Origin: an uncultured SAR86 cluster bacterium
GTDB lineage: Bacteria > Pseudomonadota > Gammaproteobacteria > Magnimaribacterales > Magnimaribacteraceae
Assembly: GCA_902517565.1 (NCBI GenBank)
Contig: CABYCU010000001.1
Coordinates: forward strand, 124,001-188,000
Direction of reading: 5' to 3'
Length of the DNA stretch: 64,000 nucleotides
Shown here piece by piece: positions 28,373 to 36,237 of the stretch (positions are counted from its first letter, which is position 1; every line of letters begins with the position of its first letter). The notes under the pieces are model-generated. The model did not search any database, was not told where the DNA came from, and saw only the letters and a program-made list of their open reading frames with translations. A program made the position numbers and the translations under genes.

Positions 28373-28450
28373 ATATCTAGGGGAAAAAATCAATAAAGAA
28401 TAAATATTGAGAAGAAGATATAATTGGTATTTAAATTGCATTAAAAATAT

Positions 28451-29185
28451 ATGTCGTATTGTGTAGCTATCAAAGTAAACGAAGGACTTGTTTTTGCTTC
28501 TGATTCCAGAACTAATGCAGGCCTAGATAATGTTAATACTTATTCAAAAATGTTCACCTACAACGTAGGAGATAGGGCATTTGTTATTTTAACAGCAGGT
28601 AATCTAGCTACTTCTCAAGCTGTTTATCATCAGCTAGAAAAGGACCTTAATTCTCCTAATCCACAACTAAATCTCAATCTTTGTGAAGATTTAGAAGCTG
28701 TAGCTGCGTATATAGGTCAACTAAGTATCGCCAGTTTTAATCAATCATTGGAAGTGCAGAGTCAATCATCATTAATGGGTTCTAATTTTATCCTTGGCGG
28801 ACAAATAAAGAATCAAGATCCAAATATCCTAATGATCTATCCTGAAGGTAATTATATCTATGCATCTTCAGAGCGTCCTTTCCTTCAAATAGGTGAAACA
28901 AAATATGGCAAGCCCATCTTGGACAGGATGATAAATAAAAACACTCCGATTGGTGATTCTGCAAGAGTAGCCCTACTCTCTCTTGATTCAACCATGAGAA
29001 GTGATTTAACTGTAGGACCCCCAATCGATTTTGTGGTCTATAAAAAAGATCAGATGCACCTAGACTACCAAGGAAGATATAGGCTTAAATCTCCTTACTT
29101 CAAAGAATTGTCTGACACATGGGCTCAAAAGTTATCAGAGGCCGTCCATTCATTACCTCAATTTGATTGGGAAGAGGATATCTAA
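28451..29185 (+). CDS. Anbu proteasome-like peptidase (Ntn hydrolase)
   Basis: A 244-residue protein of the Anbu (ancestral beta subunit, bacterial proteasome homologue) family, distantly related to HslV. The start MSYCVAIKVNEGLVFASDSR places Ser2 where the Ntn nucleophile lies after Met removal; Asp18 and Lys33 fit the catalytic triad of Thr1/Asp17/Lys33-type enzymes. Anbu forms helical or ring-like assemblies without a known unfoldase. The gene is transcribed away from the ATP-grasp and alpha-E genes. No transglutaminase gene, a frequent fourth partner, is in this neighbourhood. Confidence 0.93.
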   Translation: MSYCVAIKVNEGLVFASDSRTNAGLDNVNTYSKMFTYNVGDRAFVILTAGNLATSQAVYHQLEKDLNSPNPQLNLNLCEDLEAVAAYIGQLSIASFNQSLEVQSQSSLMGSNFILGGQIKNQDPNILMIYPEGNYIYASSERPFLQIGETKYGKPILDRMINKNTPIGDSARVALLSLDSTMRSDLTVGPPIDFVVYKKDQMHLDYQGRYRLKSPYFKELSDTWAQKLSEAVHSLPQFDWEEDI

Positions 29186-29192
29186 TTTTGTA

Positions 29193-30101
29193 TTAAAGAT
29201 ATTTCTTGAAGAATGCCCACACTTCTTCAGACGCATTGATATCATCATTTCCAGACCCAAAGTAGAACCATAGTAGCGGATTACTCCACCAATTAAATTT
29301 TATACCAGGCCATACATGACGGCCTCCTTCTATCCTATACATCCACACTTCCTGATCAAGGCCATCTGTCCAATGTCTTTCAAAGAAAATATCGTAATCA
29401 GCACCAAGTTCTTTATTCGTGATCTGTTCTACTAATTTATTGACTAGAAGATTCTTTTTTGCAAAAAAATCTATTGTTGAAGGCAAATCATAATAAGCTC
29501 CCCAGCCCTCTTCATTATTCAGATCCCCTTCATACAAAGATATCTTGTCAGCTGTTCCGTGGATTTCAAAAAGAGGAACAGGACTAGTCATATTGCAACT
29601 ATCTTTTAGTCCTTTCATCAACACTCCTGCTACAGGAGCCACTGCTTTAAATAAATCAGAAGATGTACAGGCTAATAGATAACTCATGTCACCGCCATTA
29701 GACATGCCAGTTGCAAAAGCTTTTTTCCTATTGAGTTTGAATTCCTGCGAAAGAGACCTTAATAATTCTCTTATGAAAGAGACGTCATTAATTGTTGAGT
29801 CATCATGAAATTGGTAGCCTACATTAAAAAAAGTATTACCATTACTATCGATGGTGCCCTGAGGATAAACAGCTATAAAGCCTTCCCTATCAGCAATACT
29901 ATTCATGCCCGAGTAGGCAACCATTCCTTCAGCAGAGCCGGTATAACCATGGATAACAAAAACGATAGGGGTGTCTTGATTTAATTTCTTTGGAACATGA
30001 AGAATATATTCTCTTTCCATTCCTTCATGGACAATAGTTCTCTGTTCACCAATCAAATAAGTTGAAAAACTTAGTAGTAAGGTAAGAAATAATTTAATCA
30101 A
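29193..30101 (-). CDS. Exported LpqC/PHB depolymerase-like esterase
   Basis: A 302-residue alpha/beta hydrolase with a signal peptide (hydrophobic residues ~3-17). FVIHGYTGSAEGM is the oxyanion loop, GMSNGGDMSYLLAC the nucleophile elbow, and GGRHVWPG near the C-terminus carries the catalytic His. The family includes feruloyl/acetylxylan esterases and polyhydroxyalkanoate depolymerases. Exact substrate is unknown. It lies 6 bases downstream of the EF-hand esterase on the same strand and converges on the Anbu gene with 7 bases between. Confidence 0.85.
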   Translation of the reverse strand: MIKLFLTLLLSFSTYLIGEQRTIVHEGMEREYILHVPKKLNQDTPIVFVIHGYTGSAEGMVAYSGMNSIADREGFIAVYPQGTIDSNGNTFFNVGYQFHDDSTINDVSFIRELLRSLSQEFKLNRKKAFATGMSNGGDMSYLLACTSSDLFKAVAPVAGVLMKGLKDSCNMTSPVPLFEIHGTADKISLYEGDLNNEEGWGAYYDLPSTIDFFAKKNLLVNKLVEQITNKELGADYDIFFERHWTDGLDQEVWMYRIEGGRHVWPGIKFNWWSNPLLWFYFGSGNDDINASEEVWAFFKKYL

Positions 30102-30107
30102 TATCTG

Positions 30108-31172
30108 CTAATCCCCCAAATGAAATCTAATTAAATTCTCTCCGCCTTTATCATAAAAGGCAAAAGGATTATGTTCTACATCATCTAGCACTAATAGCGA
30201 ATGATCGATTTCTAACTCATTCAAGTAAGCGGCATATTCTTTAAGACTTGTTAAATTTGGATCTAATTCTCCAGACCAAAGTAAAAACTTGATGTTATGT
30301 TCTTTAGACACTTTATATTCTTTAGCTAAGGACCAAGCATCATTGCCCTTACCTACATAATAAATTTCTTGATCATCGTCTCTTGGATCATCTTCAAATC
30401 CATTATTTTTTTGTATGAGTTTTTCTATCATATAGGAGCCTCCGCCAGCAGAAACTGAACTAAATAGCTCTGGGTACTTAAACATATAACGTGTTGCGCC
30501 CCGACCCCCTTGAGAAAATCCTTCAAGACCCCTAGAAGACCTGTGATTAATAGTTCTGTATTTACTATCTATATGAGGTATTAATTCTTTTATAAAAATA
30601 TCTTCCCCATTGGAGTCTTTCTGTTCTGAGTTGTAATGGCTAAGCTCACCTCCATTAACAAAAATATACAAAGCCGGTTCTATGGAATTGTCCTTAAAAA
30701 TAGTATGAATAAAATTAGAGATATAAACCGATCTTGCTTCATTTCCTGGCCTGCCTCCATGTAAGTAATAAACTGTCCTGAAATATTTCTGAGGTTGTTT
30801 GTTATAGGAGTCCGGGATGTATATGTAATAGCCTACTGGAATAGACATTGAACTGCTTATAAAAGATCCCTTTGTTAACTGATCAGGCAAATTGTACCTT
30901 TCGTTAACATTGTTTTGCCAAGAAAACTCTCTGGAGAACTCTTTAATAAACTCCTTGAGTTCATCTTTGCTTGCTATATTGTCACCGTTTAAGTCTACTA
31001 GGGAGAAACCGAGACCTGGCCACTCTGATTTCTGTAAGAGTCCATCAGAATTTTTATCTAATTCTTGAAATCCCTTAAGAGCAAGTTCAATCCCAATAAA
31101 AGCCATGATGTTTTGGTATTGAAAGGAAACTATCAATATTAAAATACTTAGAAGTATCCAAATTGGTCTCAT
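30108..31172 (-). CDS. Membrane-anchored esterase with two EF-hand motifs
   Basis: A 354-residue protein. Residues ~4-20 are a hydrophobic anchor or signal. Two EF-hand loops follow: DKNSDGLLQKSE (39-50) and DLNGDNIASKDE (60-71), both with the DxDxDG-like calcium pattern. The rest is an esterase D-like (PF00756-type) alpha/beta hydrolase with YYLHGGRPG, the elbow GFSQGG and a late DVEHNPF for the His. Calcium dependence or anchoring is inferred. It is coupled to the methyltransferase gene upstream by a TAATG overlap and followed by the LpqC-like esterase. Confidence 0.8.
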   Translation of the reverse strand: MRPIWILLSILILIVSFQYQNIMAFIGIELALKGFQELDKNSDGLLQKSEWPGLGFSLVDLNGDNIASKDELKEFIKEFSREFSWQNNVNERYNLPDQLTKGSFISSSMSIPVGYYIYIPDSYNKQPQKYFRTVYYLHGGRPGNEARSVYISNFIHTIFKDNSIEPALYIFVNGGELSHYNSEQKDSNGEDIFIKELIPHIDSKYRTINHRSSRGLEGFSQGGRGATRYMFKYPELFSSVSAGGGSYMIEKLIQKNNGFEDDPRDDDQEIYYVGKGNDAWSLAKEYKVSKEHNIKFLLWSGELDPNLTSLKEYAAYLNELEIDHSLLVLDDVEHNPFAFYDKGGENLIRFHLGD

Positions 31173-31792
31173 TATTTACTAACTGCGTATCCCCAGTAGT
31201 TATATCCTGCAATTTTTGGAGTATTCGGGAGGTACATTTCCTCCATTTCTATGATGTCAAAACCCGATTCTTGAATTAATGAAGGAATTTTTCTATTTAT
31301 ATTGCAACCACCGGCCAGTTTTCCCCAAAAGGGATTAATTCTATTTTGCCACTTTCTTATATTCTGATCTGGAGCTTCCCCATGCTCACAAAAGATCATT
31401 TTTCCATTGTCTTTCAGCACTCTTCTTATCTCATGATTTGCTCTTTGAACTTCTGGAATAGTGCACATGGTGTAGGTAACCAGAACAGAATCAAAATAAT
31501 TATCAGGCAAAGGAATATCTTCTGCACCAGAAGATATAAATTTAACTTCCATTGACTCTTCATCTGCAACTTTCTTAGCCATCTCACTAAGCTCTGCAGA
31601 AGGGTCAAGACCCCAGATTTCATCAATCTTAGACTTATCGTAAAAGGGTAAATTCAAACCTGAGCCGATACCTATCTCTAAAACTTTACCTTCAGCCATT
31701 GGTACAACTTTTTTCCTTTGGTAAGAAACGGGCTTTGAACTACAAGCACAGTTTAAAAATTTTGGTAGTATATATTTTTCATATAGACTCAT
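31172..31792 (-). CDS. Class I SAM methyltransferase (METTL7/UbiE-like)
   Basis: A 206-residue methyltransferase. VLEIGIGSGLNLPFYD is the SAM-binding motif I; GLDPSAEL binds the ribose, and VLVTYTMCTIPE is motif IV. FCEHGEAPD with the late GGCNINRKIPSLIQESGF is close to METTL7/thiol methyltransferase-like proteins. The substrate is unknown; a thiol or lipid is possible. The N-terminal CACSSKP contains three Cys-rich residues of unclear role. First gene of a three-gene run with two esterases. Confidence 0.8.
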   Translation of the reverse strand: MSLYEKYILPKFLNCACSSKPVSYQRKKVVPMAEGKVLEIGIGSGLNLPFYDKSKIDEIWGLDPSAELSEMAKKVADEESMEVKFISSGAEDIPLPDNYFDSVLVTYTMCTIPEVQRANHEIRRVLKDNGKMIFCEHGEAPDQNIRKWQNRINPFWGKLAGGCNINRKIPSLIQESGFDIIEMEEMYLPNTPKIAGYNYWGYAVSK

Positions 31793-31832
31793 ATACTAAA
31801 TCTAATACCTACCTCAATTAAAGGCAATAATT

Positions 31833-32693
31833 ATGAATGAAAATCTAGAGAATAAAGTTTGTTTAATAACAGGTGCCACGAACGGCATAGGTGAAGAGGC
31901 AGCAAAAGAGCTCAATAAAATGGGAGCGGAAATTGTGTTTGTGGCAAGAAATCAAGAAAAAGGAAATAAATTAAAAGAAGAATTACTCAAAGATACAGGC
32001 CGAGAAGCCATTATGATTATTGCTAATTTATCCTCTCAGGATGAAGTGAAAAAAGCTGCAGAAGAATTCCTGGCTCTAGGCAAACCTCTAGATATCCTTC
32101 TAAATAACGCAGGAATAATGAATAGAGAAAGAAACGAAACTATTGATGGACTAGAAGAGGTCTTTTCAGTCAATCACCTTGCTTACTATACATTTACACT
32201 AATGCTAGCTGAAAAACTTAAACAAACATCAGGATCTAGAGTTGTAAATGTAGCTTCGGGTGCACATCAATTTGTTAAAGATATGAATTTTGATGACCTT
32301 CAATCTGAACAAACATACAAACCTATGCAAGTTTACGGGCAGTCAAAATTAGCAAATATATTATTTACAAAGACTCTCTCCGAGAAACTTTCAAATTATG
32401 ATGTCACCGTTAACTGCCTGCACCCAGGATTTGTGAGTACGGGAATTGGATCTAATAATAATAAGACCTTATGGACATTTCTTATGTTCCTAGCAAAACC
32501 TTTTGCGAGAAAAACAGACAAAGGAGCTGAAACTTCTATTTATTTGTGTTGTTCACCTGAAGTGAAAGATGTATCAGGGGAGTACTTTGTAGATTGCAAA
32601 ATAGAAAAAATTTCAGATGCAGCTAAAAGCCCAGAACAAGCCTCAAAACTGTGGAAAATTAGTTCAGAGCTAACCGGACTAGAATTAAATTGA
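31833..32693 (+). CDS. Short-chain dehydrogenase (retinol dehydrogenase-like)
   Basis: A 286-residue SDR. The cofactor motif TGATNGIG is at 13-20, LLNNAGIM follows, and the catalytic pair is Tyr168 and Lys172 (YGQSK) with Ser in NVASGAH. CLHPGFVSTGIG is typical of the retinol dehydrogenase/WWOX-like branch. It reduces or oxidises an alcohol or ketone of unknown identity. It diverges from the methyltransferase gene over 40 bases and overlaps the end of convergent priA by 9 bases. Confidence 0.88.
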   Translation: MNENLENKVCLITGATNGIGEEAAKELNKMGAEIVFVARNQEKGNKLKEELLKDTGREAIMIIANLSSQDEVKKAAEEFLALGKPLDILLNNAGIMNRERNETIDGLEEVFSVNHLAYYTFTLMLAEKLKQTSGSRVVNVASGAHQFVKDMNFDDLQSEQTYKPMQVYGQSKLANILFTKTLSEKLSNYDVTVNCLHPGFVSTGIGSNNNKTLWTFLMFLAKPFARKTDKGAETSIYLCCSPEVKDVSGEYFVDCKIEKISDAAKSPEQASKLWKISSELTGLELN

Positions 32694-34895
32694 GGATAGA
32701 GGGTCTACATCAATAGACCATCTCACTTGTTTGGATAATTTTGGATCATAAAGCCTAGATTGCATGACATCTAAAAACTTATGCAAATTAGATCTGTTTT
32801 TAGAAAAGATACTTAACTCCCATCTGTAGACCCCCGATTTTTTTTCCATAATAGAAGGCAAAGGTCCAACAATACGAACATTGGCTTTTATTTTTTCATC
32901 AATCTTGGTTTTATTGAGCAGATTTAAAATAAAATCCCTACTAATTAGACTTCTGGGTGACTCAGCAAAAATCTTAGCTTGAAAGGAAAAAGGAGGAATC
33001 TTGGAAGCCTTTCTTTCTTCTAATAATCTTTTTGCAAATCTATCGTAACTTCCTGTAATGATTTCCTCAATTTGAGGGTGATCAGGACAATATGACTGTA
33101 AAATTACTCTCCCAGGCTTCTTATCTCTTCCTGCTCTTCCAGAGACTTGGGTCATGAGTTGAGCAACTCTCTCACTCCCTCTGAAGTCTGCGCTAAAAAG
33201 TCCAGAATCTGCATCTACAATTCCTACTAACGTGACATCCGGAAAATGATGACCTTTTGCTAACAATTGTGTACCCAATAGAATCATAGGCTTGCCTTGT
33301 CTGACTTCGTGAAAATATTCATTAAGTGATTCTTTTTTTCGAGTTGAATCACTATCTATTCTTAAGGTTGTCACTTTCGGAAAGTGATTATTTAAAAACT
33401 CCTCTATCCGTTCCGTACCAAAGCCATAGCTAAGAAAATCATTGGAATCACATGATGGGCACAGATTTGGATATGCTTTTTGTGCTTCACAATGGTGACA
33501 ATGCAGCTTTAAAGGATTCTTGTGCACTGTCATTAATGCATCGCATCTCTCGCAGTTTGATATCCATCCACAAACCTTGCAAATCATTGAAGGGGCATAG
33601 CCTCTTCTATTTAAAAAAATTAAAACTTGATTACCTTGAGAGAGTTCTAATTGAGTTGCCTCTAAAAGCTCGTTAGTTAAGCCTTCATTTAATTCTTTTC
33701 CTCTTAAATCTACTGCTTGAAAAGTAGGTAAATTAGCCCCAGTAGCTCTCTTACTCAATTTAAGTACCTTATATTTATTTTCTTGAGCATTCTTTAAAGT
33801 TTCTAAAGACGGCGTAGCCGATGCTAACACCACAGGTACTTTTTCAATTTTAGCTCGATAGAGTGCCATATCTCGAGCGGAATATCGGAACTTATCCATT
33901 TGTTTAAAGGACAGATCATGCTCCTCATCTACCACTATCATGCCTAGATTCTTCATCGGCAGAAATACGCTGGATCGAGTGCCAATAATAATATCAACCA
34001 AGCCTCTAGATGCTCCTAACCAGGCATCTACTTTTTCACGATCATTTTTAGCGGAGTGAAAGGACATAACTCGATCACCGAAATATTCTTTAAACCTCTC
34101 TTCTGCTTGAGGTGCGAGACCTATTTCCGGAATGAGTATTAGGGCCTGCTTACCTTTATTTACAACCTCCTGGATGGCCTGCAAGTAAACTTCGGTTTTT
34201 CCACTCCCAGTTATGCCATCTAATAGGAAAGTTTGGTTCTTACCTTGAGACTCTTTTATGGCCTCTACTGCTTGAGCTTGTTCCATATTTAGCTTCTTAG
34301 AGGATAGCAATTTATTATTTTCTAACTTTTTATATGGAGACAACTCCCTTGAAAATCTACTGATATATCCTTTTTGTTCAAGTCCATTTATTACAGCAGC
34401 ACTTATGCCGAAGGCTTTTGCTGACTTTATAGTTATTTCTCTCTTTTCCTTTAAAAGAGAAACTAATTTTTTTTGACCAGGTGTGCGCGCAAGGTCCTCG
34501 TCTTTTAAAAAGGACCCTTTGGAAGTGAGTTCTATATATTTGCTCTCTTTAAAGTTTGCTTCTTTACCTTTTCGTATTGAAGGGGGGAAAAAATAGGAAA
34601 TAATCTCTCCTAAAGGATAATGGTAATAACGTGACGCCCATTCTGCTAAATCTATTGAATTAGAATCTAATAGAGGCCTCGCATCAAGTACCTCTTTAAT
34701 ATGTTTATACTTTCTATGATCAGATGAATCTTTTTTACTGAAACTCCATATAACTCCGACTAAAGTTCTCCTTCCAAAAGGTACCAAGACTCTTGCTCCT
34801 TGTTTTAAAGACACTTTGGAATTCTTTGGTGGCAAATAAGAGAATTTCTCCATTAAAGGAATTGGTACTAAAACTTCTATTAAATCTGAATTCAT
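32685..34895 (-). CDS. priA: Primosomal protein N' (PriA helicase)
   Basis: A 736-residue superfamily 2 helicase that reloads the replisome at collapsed forks. The Walker A motif GITGSGKTEVYL (~226) and the box II DEEHD are intact. Between the helicase motifs lies the zinc region with eight cysteines, from CKVCGWISNC to LCPSC. N-terminal residues ~1-100 are the 3'-DNA-binding domain. No Shine-Dalgarno is seen; a 15-base palindrome ends one base before the start codon. It diverges from rpmE2, the usual priA-rpmE neighbourhood. Confidence 0.96.
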   Translation of the reverse strand: MNSDLIEVLVPIPLMEKFSYLPPKNSKVSLKQGARVLVPFGRRTLVGVIWSFSKKDSSDHRKYKHIKEVLDARPLLDSNSIDLAEWASRYYHYPLGEIISYFFPPSIRKGKEANFKESKYIELTSKGSFLKDEDLARTPGQKKLVSLLKEKREITIKSAKAFGISAAVINGLEQKGYISRFSRELSPYKKLENNKLLSSKKLNMEQAQAVEAIKESQGKNQTFLLDGITGSGKTEVYLQAIQEVVNKGKQALILIPEIGLAPQAEERFKEYFGDRVMSFHSAKNDREKVDAWLGASRGLVDIIIGTRSSVFLPMKNLGMIVVDEEHDLSFKQMDKFRYSARDMALYRAKIEKVPVVLASATPSLETLKNAQENKYKVLKLSKRATGANLPTFQAVDLRGKELNEGLTNELLEATQLELSQGNQVLIFLNRRGYAPSMICKVCGWISNCERCDALMTVHKNPLKLHCHHCEAQKAYPNLCPSCDSNDFLSYGFGTERIEEFLNNHFPKVTTLRIDSDSTRKKESLNEYFHEVRQGKPMILLGTQLLAKGHHFPDVTLVGIVDADSGLFSADFRGSERVAQLMTQVSGRAGRDKKPGRVILQSYCPDHPQIEEIITGSYDRFAKRLLEERKASKIPPFSFQAKIFAESPRSLISRDFILNLLNKTKIDEKIKANVRIVGPLPSIMEKKSGVYRWELSIFSKNRSNLHKFLDVMQSRLYDPKLSKQVRWSIDVDPLSSI

Positions 34896-34896
34896 A

Positions 34897-34911
34897 AACT
34901 GATCATCAGTT
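34897..34911. promoter_or_regulatory. 15-base palindrome at the priA start codon
   Basis: AACTGATCATCAGTT is a perfect 7-base inverted repeat around a single central base. It begins one base upstream of the priA ATG on the minus strand and takes the place of a ribosome-binding site. It could be an operator or an RNA hairpin that limits PriA translation. No known factor site is recognised. Confidence 0.35.
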
Positions 34912-34932
34912 GCTCTAATTTAAATTATGCAT

Positions 34933-34960
34933 TTGCCATGTATTGTCTGTCTGGTATAGT
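34933..34960 (+). promoter_or_regulatory. Probable sigma-70 promoter of rpmE2
   Basis: TTGCCA (34933-34938) and TATAGT (34955-34960) are 16 bases apart, with TGG directly before the -10 hexamer as in extended -10 promoters. Transcription would begin around 34967, giving a leader of about 27 bases before the rpmE2 ATG at 34994. Calling it a promoter rests only on consensus match. Confidence 0.6.
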
Positions 34961-34993
34961 GCTCCACCATATTTTTAATATCAAGATTATTAA

Positions 34994-35455
34994 ATGAGAA
35001 AAGATATACACCCAGAATACAGAGAAGTACTATTTCATGATACTAGCGTAGATGAATACTTTCTAATTCGTTCGACCCTAGCAACTGACCAAACAAAAGA
35101 ATGGACAGATGGAAAAACATACCCATATTGTGTGCTTGATATTTCGTCTGCTTCACATCCTTTTTATACTGGTAAACAAAAGCTTGTAGATACAGGTGGA
35201 AGAGTTGATAAGTTCAGAAAACGTTTTGGAAATAAAACTAAGTCTGCTCCAGTAACTGAAGCTGCGTCAGAAGAAGTTCCTGCTGAAGAAGTGGTTGCTG
35301 CTGAAGAGCCTATAGTGGAGGAAACAGTTGCTGAAGAAGTGGTTGCTGCTGAAGAGCCTGTAGTGGAGGAAACAGTTGCTGAAGAAGTGGTTTCAGCTGA
35401 AGAGCCAGTAGCTGAAGAAGCGCCTACGGAAGATGACGCTACTGATAAAGAATAA
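34994..35455 (+). CDS. rpmE2: Ribosomal protein L31 type B with acidic repeat tail
   Basis: Residues 1 to ~80 are a type B (zinc-free) L31: [23 protein letters not shown], shortened here, then [22 protein letters not shown] and FRKRFGNK. The CxxC pair of zinc-type L31 is absent. The remaining ~73 residues are an extension of Glu/Val/Ala-rich repeats ([16 protein letters not shown]), strongly acidic. Normal type B L31 is about 85-90 residues; this is 153. L31 joins the two ribosomal subunits at the central protuberance. The tail would extend into solvent; its role is unknown. A strong terminator follows. Confidence 0.93.
   Translation: MRKDIHPEYREVLFHDTSVDEYFLIRSTLATDQTKEWTDGKTYPYCVLDISSASHPFYTGKQKLVDTGGRVDKFRKRFGNKTKSAPVTEAASEEVPAEEVVAAEEPIVEETVAEEVVAAEEPVVEETVAEEVVSAEEPVAEEAPTEDDATDKE
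35282..35425 (+). repeat. 48-bp tandem repeat coding the acidic L31 tail
   Basis: Two near-identical 48-base units (35282-35329 and 35330-35377) are followed by a diverging third copy (35378-~35425). Each encodes [16 protein letters not shown]. Units 1 and 2 differ at a single base (ATA/GTA). As with the repeat in dksA, this indicates recent duplication and possible length variation between strains. Confidence 0.9.
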
Positions 35456-35470
35456 ATTCATTTAGACCAT

Positions 35471-35499
35471 AAAAAAAGGCGCTAAAAGCGCCTTTTTTA
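35471..35499 (+). terminator. Rho-independent terminator after rpmE2
   Basis: GGCGCT (35478-35483), a three-base loop, and AGCGCC (35487-35492) form a strong stem followed by six T. The seven A on the 5' side make the structure symmetrical, so it can also terminate the convergent gene at 35516-36151. It is the clearest intrinsic terminator in the window. Confidence 0.93.
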
Positions 35500-35515
35500 T
35501 TATCTAAGATCTCTT

Positions 35516-36151
35516 CTACAAGAGTGTAGAGGCTCTTAACACTAGTTGATGGTCTATTGTTGCGCTAACAGCAACTGTTCTATTAAAATTTGCAAAATCT
35601 TCTTGAAAACTCTGCTGAACTTTTCCCATATGAGAAAAATTTTCGTACCCAAGACTATAAATCATCTTCCCTGAGTACCCTCCACCCATTCCTTGCCATA
35701 ATCTTGCTTTTGCACCGTGCTTTTCATGAATTTCTTTAGCTCCGTAACATGATTTTATAAATTCTTTACCCATTCCATCTTCTGGTAAGACATTCCACGC
35801 GGTTGCAAAAACTATATCTCCAGATGTTTCTGCTCCTCTTTCAAATCCAGGTACCTCTACCATCTCAAAAGAATCCAACATTTCACCAGTTCTAGTGGTT
35901 ATTGACTCTAAATACCATTTTTGGATATCTGCATCTGATTGCATCATATCTTGCGCTTCTCCATACTCTTCCCAATCATTAAACATGGTCATTGACCAGA
36001 CCTCTATGCCAGGTGTTCCAGAATGCGATACTCGTAGGAAATTTTTTAAACCCTTAGACTGCATTAATTTCGCTCCTTCTGAAGTAGCGGCCATGTAGTC
36101 TGCTTCCATGCCAACAATAGCTGTTGAAATTTGTACTCTAGCAATTGCCAT
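35516..36151 (-). CDS. Uncharacterised protein with two repeated ~100-residue halves
   Basis: A 211-residue soluble protein without signal peptide or known motif. The halves align by eye: GAKLMQSKGLKNFLRVSHSGTPG (first part shown) with GAKEIHEKHGAKARLW, then EVWSMTMFNDWEEYGEAQ with KMIYSLGYENFSHMGKVQQ. This pattern, a helix then two strands then a helix, resembles tandem ferredoxin-like alpha/beta-barrel domains of the NIPSNAP/Dabb type. The function is unknown. It has an independent position between the L31 terminator and coaBC, and a purine-rich ribosome site (AAGGAGAAAATT) before its ATG, suggesting good expression. Confidence 0.65.
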   Translation of the reverse strand: MAIARVQISTAIVGMEADYMAATSEGAKLMQSKGLKNFLRVSHSGTPGIEVWSMTMFNDWEEYGEAQDMMQSDADIQKWYLESITTRTGEMLDSFEMVEVPGFERGAETSGDIVFATAWNVLPEDGMGKEFIKSCYGAKEIHEKHGAKARLWQGMGGGYSGKMIYSLGYENFSHMGKVQQSFQEDFANFNRTVAVSATIDHQLVLRASTLL

Positions 36152-36237
36152 AATTTTCTCCTTTAAAAATTTAAATACATCACAGAATATCTAGCAGAAA
36201 AGAAAAACTGTCAAGTCAATATAATTCAGCTACAGAT

